The notes under the pieces: model-generated
Told to the model about the DNA's origin: nothing
What the model saw: the letters and a program-made list of their open reading frames with translations, nothing else
Databases searched by the model: none
Shown here: positions 10,188 to 17,382 of the stretch, one piece after another
Position numbering within the stretch: the stretch's first letter is position 1
Layout: each line of letters opens with the position of its first letter
Position numbers and translations under genes: made by a program
Assembly: GCF_000244915.1 (NCBI RefSeq)
Contig: NZ_CM001442.1
Coordinates: 4,712,001-4,776,000, forward strand
Reading direction: 5' to 3'
Length of the DNA: 64,000 nucleotides
DNA from: Bradyrhizobium sp. WSM471
Lineage (GTDB): Bacteria; Pseudomonadota; Alphaproteobacteria; Rhizobiales; Xanthobacteraceae

Positions 10188-10708
10188 CACATCTTCATTC
10201 CCGGATGATCCGGCATTTTCTTCATCATGTGCCCGCCCTCGCCGGGCGCCTGCGCGCCGACGCCCTGGACGTCGAGGGTGACGGCGACCTTACCGGCCTT
10301 CTCGAACTGAAGCGTCACCGGCACCTTGTCGCCCTGCTTGAAGGGGCCCTTCAGCTCCTGGAGCATCAGGTGGTAGCTGCCGGGGGCGAACTTCACCGTC
10401 TTGCCGGGATCGATCACGAGGCCCTTATCGAGCAGGCGCATCTTCATCACGCCGTTCTCCATCGCCATCTCGTGAACCTCGGCCTTCCCCGCGATATCGG
10501 CGGAAACGCTGACCAGCTTGTCGGCCACTGTGCCCTTGTTCTCGATGGTGAGATAGCCGCCGGCGACCTTGGCTCCGCCCGGTGTCGCCCGGCTCCACGC
10601 CTGCGAGATGACGAGATCGCCCGCCTTGACGTCGTCGGCCGCCGCTGGTGCCGTGCAGAGCGCGAGAGCGAACGCTGCGATCAGCACATCTTTCAACATC
10701 GTCTTCAT
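10187..10708 (-). CDS. pcuC: PCuAC-family periplasmic copper chaperone
   Basis: The product is 173 aa with a Sec signal peptide. The Cu(I)-binding signature of the family is present as His79, Met90, His113 and Met115 (H-X10-M-X22-H-X-M), followed by a Met/His-rich tail (GGHMMKKMPDHPGMKM) that may bind a second ion. PCuAC proteins deliver copper to cytochrome oxidase subunits; in B. japonicum PcuC is needed for aa3 oxidase biogenesis under copper limitation. The gene symbol is given by analogy with that locus. It lies 28 bp after the TlpA-like gene and overlaps the ycnI-like gene. Confidence 0.92.
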   Translation of the reverse strand: MKTMLKDVLIAAFALALCTAPAAADDVKAGDLVISQAWSRATPGGAKVAGGYLTIENKGTVADKLVSVSADIAGKAEVHEMAMENGVMKMRLLDKGLVIDPGKTVKFAPGSYHLMLQELKGPFKQGDKVPVTLQFEKAGKVAVTLDVQGVGAQAPGEGGHMMKKMPDHPGMKM

Positions 10709-10736
10709 ATCGGTCTTCCCGTTTGCAGATTGACTT

Positions 10737-11234
10737 TCAGTGTTTGGTGAGTTGTTGCGCAGACCATTTTTCGAAGTCGGCTATCTCGGCCGAGCCTTCA
10801 ATCGTCGTGATGACTCCATCGCGCGATATGAGCATTGTCCGGGGAATGTCGCCCTGCCAGCCGGGGTCGATCTCGAACCTCAAACGCTCGACAAAACCGT
10901 CGTTGAAGATGAAGTTTTCGGTCGTCGACAGCCCCGCTTTATCGAGCATCGATTGCGTCGCCGCCGGCAGGTTCGGCACGAGATCCGCGCTGATCGTGAC
11001 GACGTCGATCCCGGGATGATTCTTCGCAAATTGCCCGAGCAGCGGCAGCTCGATCTTGCAGGGCCCGCAGGTTACGCCCCAAAAATGCACGAGCGTCGGG
11101 CGACCCGCATGCCCGCTCAGCACGCTTTGCCACGTGCCGCGCTCGAAGGGCTTAAGGGCTGGCGCCGCTCCTAGCGCTGACGCTGATGCGATTAAGATAC
11201 CGAGGCCCAGAAGGCCCACAAACCGACGTTTCAT
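10737..11234 (-). CDS. TlpA-like periplasmic thioredoxin
   Basis: From ATG 11234 the product is 165 aa, with a signal peptide and a redox-active FWGVTCGPC motif (Cys56, Cys59) in a TlpA/ResA-type fold; IPRTMLISRDGVI carries the cis-Pro. Such proteins reduce disulfides in the periplasm, including the metal-binding thiols of oxidase subunit II and Sco proteins. In this operon a likely role is keeping Cys ligands of copper proteins reduced, which is inference. ATG 11234 overlaps the end of the BNR-protein gene by 4 nt, so the two are translationally coupled. Confidence 0.9.
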   Translation of the reverse strand: MKRRFVGLLGLGILIASASALGAAPALKPFERGTWQSVLSGHAGRPTLVHFWGVTCGPCKIELPLLGQFAKNHPGIDVVTISADLVPNLPAATQSMLDKAGLSTTENFIFNDGFVERLRFEIDPGWQGDIPRTMLISRDGVITTIEGSAEIADFEKWSAQQLTKH

Positions 11235-12472
11235 GGTTGGTCCTCGATTGCCGTGAAACGATAGCCGTCCGCCTTCGTCATCCATGACAGGTAGGTCTGT
11301 CGGCCATTGGAAACGAGCAAGGGATGATCGGATGTATCGGTCGTGCTCGATATCGTCTTCGGCAGCGACCACGTCTCGCCATCGTCGCGGGAGATCGTCA
11401 TCTGGACCGAGGTCTTCTCACCATCGAACTCTTTCCAGACCATCAGGGTTCCCGCCGGGCCTGCGAGCAAGAACGGGCGCGTCGGGTTGCGGCCCGGCTG
11501 CCCCAGCGCCATCGGCGTGGAAAAGGTGCGGCCTTCGTCGCGCGAGTGGGCGTGGAACAGTCCTTTCCGCACCTTTCCGTTCGTGTACCAGGCAACGTGA
11601 TAGGTCCCGTTCGGCGCAACCGTGAGGCTCGGCCCATGATGCGGGCAGGCGTTGATCTGCCAGTCGTCGTTGCTGACGCGATGGATCTCGCCGGGTGTCG
11701 AGATGTCGGCAAAGGTCATGACTGCGTGATCGCGCACGCCGCCCTCGAAGATGTTTCTGAAGATCACGGCCGGCCGGCCCGCCGTTGCGAATGTCAGCCC
11801 CAATCGGCAACATTCGCAGGTGTTGTCACGCGCGAGACCAGCATCCCCGAAAGTGGTGCCCCCATCGCGCGACGAAGCAAAGAACAACCCTGCCCCCTCG
11901 TATTTTCGCCCCGCCTCCTTTGCAGGAACACGATTGCGCTTATCGAGCCAGGCCGCAAACACCGTTCCATCCTGATCGAGCGCGAGCGCCTCAAAACGCT
12001 GGCTCTCGTTGTTTGCGGTGATGGGCTTCAGCTCCGCAAAGTGCTTTCCGCCGTCGGACGAGCGGGTGTAGAGCACCTGGCCGTTGAAAGCTTCATCCCT
12101 GAAGATCGAGAACGCCAGCGCGATGCCCCCATTTCGATCGACCACGATCTTCGGCCGGGCATCCGGCCCCCAATCAAGGTTGAGCCGCTTTGTCGTGACT
12201 TGGGTGGGAGGCGAAAAACTCCGCCCTGCATCCTGCGAACTCGCAACTGAAACCTGCCCGCCCGCCATCCAGGCGAGCCACAGCGTTCCATCCGGACCGA
12301 ATGCAGGCGTCGTCTTGGTCGCGCAACGCAGCGTCGGCTCGTCACAAGCGGCCTCCGACGCATGCTGCGCGTGCATCTGTCCAAGTGCCGCGTCTTGCAA
12401 GAAGGCGAGAGCGAGTATCGCCAACAAGCCACTTCGGATCACAGCCGCACTCCCTTTGAGAGCCCGTATCAT
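11231..12472 (-). CDS. Secreted BNR/sialidase-fold repeat protein with Cys/His motifs
   Basis: The product is 413 aa with a signal peptide. Five Asp-box-like repeats (S-x-D-x-G-x-T/S-F/W) are visible at about residues 78-87, 138-147, 201-210, 316-325 and 360-369, which predicts a six-bladed propeller. Two motifs not expected in sialidases stand out: TCECC (Cys219, Cys221, Cys222) and ACPHHGP (Cys276, His278, His279). The N-terminal region HAQHASEAACDEPTLRC is also His/Cys rich. The arginine triad of true sialidases was not found. ATG 12472 overlaps the TonB-receptor stop (ATGA). Context suggests a periplasmic metal-related role, not sugar cleavage. Confidence 0.85.
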   Translation of the reverse strand: MIRALKGSAAVIRSGLLAILALAFLQDAALGQMHAQHASEAACDEPTLRCATKTTPAFGPDGTLWLAWMAGGQVSVASSQDAGRSFSPPTQVTTKRLNLDWGPDARPKIVVDRNGGIALAFSIFRDEAFNGQVLYTRSSDGGKHFAELKPITANNESQRFEALALDQDGTVFAAWLDKRNRVPAKEAGRKYEGAGLFFASSRDGGTTFGDAGLARDNTCECCRLGLTFATAGRPAVIFRNIFEGGVRDHAVMTFADISTPGEIHRVSNDDWQINACPHHGPSLTVAPNGTYHVAWYTNGKVRKGLFHAHSRDEGRTFSTPMALGQPGRNPTRPFLLAGPAGTLMVWKEFDGEKTSVQMTISRDDGETWSLPKTISSTTDTSDHPLLVSNGRQTYLSWMTKADGYRFTAIEDQP

Positions 12473-14877
12473 TTGAACGCCACCTTCATACCCGCAACGA
12501 ACGTGCGCGGCGAGCCCGCGTAAATCGATCCCGTCGTGTTCGCGAGCACGCTGGCAAGATTTGGAAGGCCGGCTGTGGTCACCGCATTGGTGATGTTGTT
12601 TGCCGACGCAACATAAGTGCGATCAAATACGTTCCTGACTTCGAGAAACAGGTTGAGGGATCTGAAGGTGTCTGACACCAGGTCCGTCTTGTAGTGGACG
12701 TTCACGTTGATCAGCTCATAGCCCGGCGCTTTCAGCAGATTTGCATTGTCCATGTAGAAGGATTCCTTCCACTGGACTTCGACAAAACCTCCGAGCCCCG
12801 TCAGCGACCCCGCGAATTCGTCGTAGCCGATCCTGGCCGTCAGCTCGTTCGGCGAGATTCCGGGGATCTTGTTGCCTGCCCGGTTGAAGCTGAACACCGC
12901 GACATTGGTGATGTTCTCCACATACTCGGTGTAGACCTCGTCGAGATAGGTATACGCCGCCATGAACCGCCAGCCCGGATGGAACTTCCAATCGGCAGCA
13001 AGTTCGATGCCCCGATGCTCGGATCGCGGTGCGTTGAACATGTAAGTCGCGTTGCTCGCGCTCGGGTTACTGACGGCCTGACTCACCAATTCATTTCGAA
13101 AAAACTCGTAAAAGGCCGTCGCGCTCAGTTTGACCGCACTGCTCGGCGTCCAGTCGAAGCCCAGATCGTAGCCGACATTGGTTTGCGTCTGGAGCTGCGT
13201 GTTGTTGCCGAAATCACCGCTCGGAAGAACGAACAGATTCGAGACCTGCGGCGTCCCGTATCCGGTCGCTACTCGTCCGCGAAATTGCCATTCTGGATTG
13301 AGCCTGTAGAGCAGCGCCAACTCAGGAGCCGTGTTTTCGATCTTGCGATCGGCGGTGGTGGGCACCGGTATCGTCGCTACCGGAACATTGAAGGTGTCGT
13401 ATTTATAGAGGGTATTGACGCCTCTCAGAATTGTAGTTTCCCAACCAATTCCGGCTATCGCCGTCAAATCAGGAGTGAGCTTCAGTTCCTCCCTCGCCCG
13501 TATTCCATAGTTGGATGTATCGCTGAAGGTGTTGGCCTGCAGCAGCCCCAACGTGGCGTTGCCGCCCGGCATGACGTTACGCGTATCGCTCGACGCCACG
13601 AGTGTATTGTACCAGGCGCCGATTAATGTGGTGGACTCCATGCCGAAGATTTCGCCACGCTTCGTAATATCGCTCATGTAGTTGTAGGAGGGGAAATCGC
13701 CGATGGCGCTGGTCGCGCCGGTCGGCTGGCTGATGTTCCTGTCGTCGAAAACGAACTGGTTTCGCCACGTGGTCGTATTGTCGAAGTCGTGGTCCCATCG
13801 TGCTCCGACAATGGTTCGTCGATCGTTTCGCCCGAGACCGGCTTGCGTCGCTGTCTCGATGTCCTTGCCGCCGTTGAAGCCGTTCTTGAAGAGAGACACG
13901 GTGGGACATCCGGCGGCCGCCGCCGTACCGCTCGTACACCCCTGCTGGAAGGGATTGGTGTGGAATTGGTTCAGCGACTGCCGGATCGGCAACCGCGCGC
14001 TCAGGTCATTATTGATGATCTTGACCGTAAAGCGGTCGTCCGGCGTCGCCTTGAGCGTACCGAGGAAGTTGACGGTCTGCGTATTGAACCAGCTATTGCC
14101 GATGTAGCCGTCGCCCCGCGTATCGCTTGCGAACAGCGATCCCTCGAAATTACCGACCTTCTTTCCGGCCGCCAGGTAGTTGTTGAGATAGCCGTAGCTG
14201 CCGCCGTCGACGCCATACTCGACGCCGTCGATCGTGCCACCGGGCCGGGTTCGGAAATTGAGCGCGCCGCCGGTCGCGTAGTTTCCATAAAGCGCCGACG
14301 AGGGACCGCGGACCACGTCGATCGCGCCATAGGCATGGGGATCGATCAGGTCGCTGCGCGACAGGCCATCCGGCTGCGTCACCGGAAAACCGTCGTCGAA
14401 GATCACGAGATTGCGGATGCCAAAGCTATTCCGGGCGTTGGATCCACGGATCGAGATGCCGAAATCGCGGGGGCCGTTCCCCTGCTTGATCGAGATGCCC
14501 GGACTATCCCGCAGGACGTCGCTGACCGAAAACGACGGGCGGTTGTCGAACTGGCTCCGATCGATGGTCGTCGCGGTCTGACCGGCCGGCGCCTGATTGA
14601 CGCCGTCGCGGGCAGCGCTGGCCGTCACGGCCCTGTTTTGGGTGGATACGCTGACGCTTGCGCTTGGCGTCACGGGCCTTGCCGCACGGCCTGCCGATGC
14701 AGCGCGCGGTTTCGACGGTCGGCTTATTGGTTTGGGACGGGCAGCCTGCGGGGCCACGACAGTCACCGCGGGAAGCTCGGTATTGCCGCTTTGGGCAAAG
14801 GCTCCGCTTGACGAGGCAAGCAGCGCGGCCTGAATGGCAACGACGCTCGCGCCACGGCGAGCATGACAACATAACAT
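12469..14877 (-). CDS. TonB-dependent outer-membrane receptor of the copper operon
   Basis: The start is placed at ATG 14877 (MLCCHARRGASVVAIQ), giving 802 aa with a signal peptide ending SGAFAQ. A Pro/Ala-rich linker leads to a plug domain (about 100-220; RPSFSVSDVLRDSPGI, GIRNLVIFDDGFP, RGPSSALYGNYATGGALNF) and a 22-strand barrel ending in the expected terminal Phe/Lys (AGMKVAFK). It resembles the receptor of the pcu operon (PcuB) and other copper- or metallophore-type receptors. The substrate is inferred from operon partners only. It is 84 bp downstream of the DUF2946-like gene and coupled to the BNR gene. Confidence 0.9.
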   Translation of the reverse strand: MLCCHARRGASVVAIQAALLASSSGAFAQSGNTELPAVTVVAPQAARPKPISRPSKPRAASAGRAARPVTPSASVSVSTQNRAVTASAARDGVNQAPAGQTATTIDRSQFDNRPSFSVSDVLRDSPGISIKQGNGPRDFGISIRGSNARNSFGIRNLVIFDDGFPVTQPDGLSRSDLIDPHAYGAIDVVRGPSSALYGNYATGGALNFRTRPGGTIDGVEYGVDGGSYGYLNNYLAAGKKVGNFEGSLFASDTRGDGYIGNSWFNTQTVNFLGTLKATPDDRFTVKIINNDLSARLPIRQSLNQFHTNPFQQGCTSGTAAAAGCPTVSLFKNGFNGGKDIETATQAGLGRNDRRTIVGARWDHDFDNTTTWRNQFVFDDRNISQPTGATSAIGDFPSYNYMSDITKRGEIFGMESTTLIGAWYNTLVASSDTRNVMPGGNATLGLLQANTFSDTSNYGIRAREELKLTPDLTAIAGIGWETTILRGVNTLYKYDTFNVPVATIPVPTTADRKIENTAPELALLYRLNPEWQFRGRVATGYGTPQVSNLFVLPSGDFGNNTQLQTQTNVGYDLGFDWTPSSAVKLSATAFYEFFRNELVSQAVSNPSASNATYMFNAPRSEHRGIELAADWKFHPGWRFMAAYTYLDEVYTEYVENITNVAVFSFNRAGNKIPGISPNELTARIGYDEFAGSLTGLGGFVEVQWKESFYMDNANLLKAPGYELINVNVHYKTDLVSDTFRSLNLFLEVRNVFDRTYVASANNITNAVTTAGLPNLASVLANTTGSIYAGSPRTFVAGMKVAFK

Positions 14878-14961
14878 GGGGCATTCCTGACGCCGGGCTT
14901 TCTCTCCGGCCATTCGACAGCATCAATCGCCTGCGGCGGACCGCGACGATCACGAGAGTCG

Positions 14962-15348
14962 TCAGGAAAATTGAGGCGGCGCGCGCGCCTGGGCGTTTGT
15001 GCCTTTATGGGTCGCGCCGGCGGATGCCTCCACGGCGTGCCATACCACGCGCTCGGCGTGGCGGAAGGGAACGGAAAGCGCGGCGTGCGGCGGCGAATCG
15101 AGCGACGCGCCCAATTGCGCCAGGCAACAGAGGGCGCAGGCGCCACCATGCGCGATCGGTGCATCATTCCGGTCGTTCAGGCCGCCCTGCTCGCTCGCGC
15201 TGTGGCAGATGACGGCGGCAGAAAGCGGATCGGCCACAGCCTGGCCAGCCGCCAAACAGGCGGCAATCGGCGCCAGCACCTGCATCACCAAAGCGAGCAG
15301 GACCAGGGGTAGGAATTTTTGCAGCCGTGCGCGCATCCGCCGAACCAT
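14962..15348 (-). CDS. DUF2946-like small periplasmic protein, first gene of copper operon
   Basis: The product is 128 aa with an N-terminal hydrophobic signal/anchor (FLPLVLLALVMQVLAPIAA) and a conserved metal-ligand-like core: CHS (Cys48, His49) and HGGACALCCLAQ (His67, Cys71, Cys74, Cys75). This pattern is typical of DUF2946 proteins, which sit next to copper and heavy-metal genes. By position it may correspond to PcuA, described as periplasmic in B. japonicum. ATG 15348 is chosen; ATG 15336 is possible. It leads the minus-strand operon, so the operon promoter should be in 15349-15600. Confidence 0.75.
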   Translation of the reverse strand: MVRRMRARLQKFLPLVLLALVMQVLAPIAACLAAGQAVADPLSAAVICHSASEQGGLNDRNDAPIAHGGACALCCLAQLGASLDSPPHAALSVPFRHAERVVWHAVEASAGATHKGTNAQARAPPQFS

Positions 15349-15594
15349 TCGTTCGTCTACTAACTAAACACCGCGCTATGGCCGAGTCGAGCCCGGTTCC
15401 GCCGCCTTCTTAATGCAGCGCAAATTCCCCGGAAAACTGTGGTCCGGCCGCCACCAGCAGGGAACCTCCGGCATTTGAGGCAGTCGAGCCCCTGCCCCAT
15501 CCACAGATTTCTTATATTTGTCATATGCTTACACGGCGGGCCACCCGATCATTTCGTTAAATGCTCGAATTTTGAACATTCGTTGCCGAAAATG
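15349..15594. other. Intergenic region, promoter side of the copper operon
   Basis: About 245 bp without a convincing gene. A 75-codon minus-strand frame at 15529-15756 overlaps the RNA element, has no family similarity and is judged spurious. The minus-strand promoter of the copper operon should be here, but no strong -35/-10 pair was identified. Confidence 0.5.
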
Positions 15595-15623
15595 ATGACA
15601 AGTGAGAAAAGTTGATCTAGCAT
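15595..15623 (+). promoter_or_regulatory. Candidate sigma-70 promoter for the RNA element
   Basis: ATGACA at 15595-15600 (5 of 6 to TTGACA), a 17 bp spacer, then TAGCAT at 15618-15623 (4 of 6 to TATAAT). A start near 15630 would give a transcript of about 160 nt ending at the intrinsic terminator. Assigned by eye. Confidence 0.45.
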
Positions 15624-15629
15624 CCCCTT

Positions 15630-15792
15630 GCTCAGGCTGGCCGCGAGGTCGAAGTCTGGTGGTCCAAGTCTCGGGAGGAGCCCCTGACGCGCAAAATGCA
15701 GCGTCGCCCCGCCAATCAAGATCAAATCTTAGAATCGGGGATAATAGGGTCGACACAATTTTCGAGCGGGGCTAGGGCCCCGCTCTTTTTTT
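15630..15792 (+). ncRNA. Structured leader RNA or small RNA upstream of globin gene
   Basis: Three hairpins can be drawn. One has GACGC/GCGTC arms at 15686-15690 and 15701-15705, with GCA/TGC inside. A second has CCCCG (15707-15711) pairing with CGGGG (15736-15740) and enclosing AAGAT/ATCTT (15718-15722, 15726-15730). The third is the terminator at 15764-15792. The segment GCCCCGC at 15706-15712 is also perfectly complementary to GCGGGGC at 15766-15772, the 5' arm of the terminator, so an antiterminator can form instead of the second hairpin and terminator. This fits a riboswitch or attenuator, or a free-standing sRNA. I do not recognise a known class. Confidence 0.55.
15764..15792 (+). terminator. 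Strong intrinsic terminator
   Basis: GAGCGGGGC, loop TAGG, GCCCCGCTC, then seven T. It is a perfect 9 bp GC-rich stem on the plus strand. No plus-strand protein gene lies upstream for several kb, and the globin ATG is only 21 nt downstream. The reverse reading has no T-tract. Confidence 0.9.
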
Positions 15793-15813
15793 GTCTGCGG
15801 GGCTGATGCGCCG

Positions 15814-16218
15814 ATGAATCCTTCTCCCAATCCGATCGAACAGAGCCTTGAACTTGCAGCCTCGCGCTGCACCGATCTCACGCCACACGTCTATCAGCGG
15901 CTGTTCGAACAGCATCCCGAAACGCGGGCGATGTTCCGCACGCAAGGCAGCGAGCTCGTGATGGGATCGATGCTCGCACTCACGATCGAGGCGATTCTCG
16001 ACTTCGCCGGTGATCGCCGTGGGCAATTCCGGCTGATCGCGTGCGAGGTCGTATCGCACGATGGCTACGGCACGCCGCGCGAGTTGTTCACCGCCTTCTT
16101 CGCCGTCATCAGGGATACACTGCGCGATCTCCTCCGCGATGAATGGTCGTCGGACATCGCACAGGCCTGGGACCGACTGCTCATCGAGATCGACGCGTTC
16201 GCCTCCGTTCAGGCCTGA
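15814..16218 (+). CDS. Globin-family protein
   Basis: The product is 134 aa with a globin-like helical pattern. The segment VSHDGYG supplies a candidate proximal (F8) histidine at residue 82, and YQRLFEQHPETRAMF matches the B/C-helix region. It is shorter than flavohaemoglobin and has no reductase domain, so it is a single-domain haem protein that could bind O2 or NO, or act as a sensor. The start follows GGGGCTGATGCGCCG and lies just after a terminator, so expression probably depends on readthrough or on a separate promoter. No operon partner is apparent; the sugar ABC genes begin 135 bp downstream. Confidence 0.82.
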   Translation: MNPSPNPIEQSLELAASRCTDLTPHVYQRLFEQHPETRAMFRTQGSELVMGSMLALTIEAILDFAGDRRGQFRLIACEVVSHDGYGTPRELFTAFFAVIRDTLRDLLRDEWSSDIAQAWDRLLIEIDAFASVQA

Positions 16219-16353
16219 CGCTTTGCGCTGCACCAACGCCTCTCGCGGCGACCGTTGATTGCGGATTGAGTGGCACCAACTCTTGTGAGACACTTTCGGA
16301 CATCGGTCGCGCAATCAATGACGCGCCGAAGCAAAATTGTATGGGAGCGAGCG

Positions 16354-17376
16354 ATGTCCGGGACGAAAGATTTCTCGACGACGAGGCGCGATCTTCTTCA
16401 GGCGGCAGCAACCGCCGGCGCCGCGACTGCCATCCTCGGCAGCATGGGCATAAACCCCGCCCTTGCAGCCGAAGTCGGACGCAGCGAGAAGCCGCTGAAG
16501 GCGGCGTTCTCCAACGCAGGCCTCCAGGCCACCTGGTGCGCGCAGGGCAAGCAGGCCGCGGAATTCTGGGGCAAGCTGTTCAATGTCGAGGTCACCTGGT
16601 TCGACGGCCAGCTCGATGCCGTGAAGCAGCGCGCGGCGATCGACAACATGGCCTCGCAGAAATGGGACTTCGTCGCGATCCAGGCTTTTGGCATCGGCAC
16701 CCTCACCCAGCCGGTGCAGAAGATGATCGATGCCGGCACGCCGGTGATCGACATGGACACGCTGATCGCGCCGCTGGACCAGATCAACGTCCACTCCTTC
16801 CTCGCCCCCGACAACGAGTTCATGGGCGCCTCGGTGACGCAGGCGCTGTGCAACGCGATGGGCGGCAAGGGCAAGATCATCATGACGCAGGGCGCCCTCG
16901 GCCATACCGGCGCGCAGGGCCGCGCCAAGGGCTTCAACAATGTCGTGAAGCAATTCCCCGGGATCGAGGTGCTCGACACCCAGCCGGCCGACTGGGATGT
17001 GTCGAAGACCGCACGTCTCTGGGAAACCTACCTGACCAAGTATCCGCAGATCGACGCGGCGTTCTTCCACAATGACGACATGGCGCTCGCCGCCGCCAAC
17101 ATCATGAAGGCGCGGGGCCGCACCAACATCCTGATCGGCGGCGTGGACGCGATGCCGCCGGCGATCCAGGCCGTCAGCGAAGGCCGCATGTTCGCGACCG
17201 TGCGCAATCCGTCCTGCCGGATTCATGGCGGCGCGATCATCGCAGGCGTTTCCGCCGTGGTCGGCGGAGAAAAGAGCGGACAGGGCATCCCCAAGAATGT
17301 CGTCACCGACGGTCCGGTCGTGACCAAGGCCAACGCCGCCGGGATGCAGTGGATGCAGGATCACTTCCTGATCTGA
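16354..17376 (+). CDS. Sugar ABC transporter substrate-binding protein (ribose type)
   Basis: From ATG 16354 (preceded by GGGAGCGA) the product is 340 aa. The N-terminus carries a twin-arginine-type signal (TTRRDLLQAAATAGAA, cleavage near ALAAE). The mature part is a periplasmic-binding protein of the RbsB/peripla_BP_4 class: TWFDGQLDAVKQRAAIDNM, GTPVIDMDTLI, FHNDDMALAAANIMKARG and GVDAMPPAIQAV. It should capture a sugar in the periplasm and pass it to the ATPase/permease pair encoded 6 and 11 bp apart downstream. The sugar cannot be told. Confidence 0.92.
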   Translation: MSGTKDFSTTRRDLLQAAATAGAATAILGSMGINPALAAEVGRSEKPLKAAFSNAGLQATWCAQGKQAAEFWGKLFNVEVTWFDGQLDAVKQRAAIDNMASQKWDFVAIQAFGIGTLTQPVQKMIDAGTPVIDMDTLIAPLDQINVHSFLAPDNEFMGASVTQALCNAMGGKGKIIMTQGALGHTGAQGRAKGFNNVVKQFPGIEVLDTQPADWDVSKTARLWETYLTKYPQIDAAFFHNDDMALAAANIMKARGRTNILIGGVDAMPPAIQAVSEGRMFATVRNPSCRIHGGAIIAGVSAVVGGEKSGQGIPKNVVTDGPVVTKANAAGMQWMQDHFLI

Positions 17377-17382
17377 GCCTCC

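Noticed and set aside
15529..15756. 75-codon minus-strand frame near the RNA element
   Set aside because: No family similarity, no convincing ribosome-binding site, and it overlaps the hairpins of the plus-strand RNA candidate.
15630..15792. 6S RNA as identity for the structured RNA
   Set aside because: The length fits, but the central-bubble long-hairpin layout and usual gene neighbours were not seen, and the alternative pairing with the terminator points to an attenuator.
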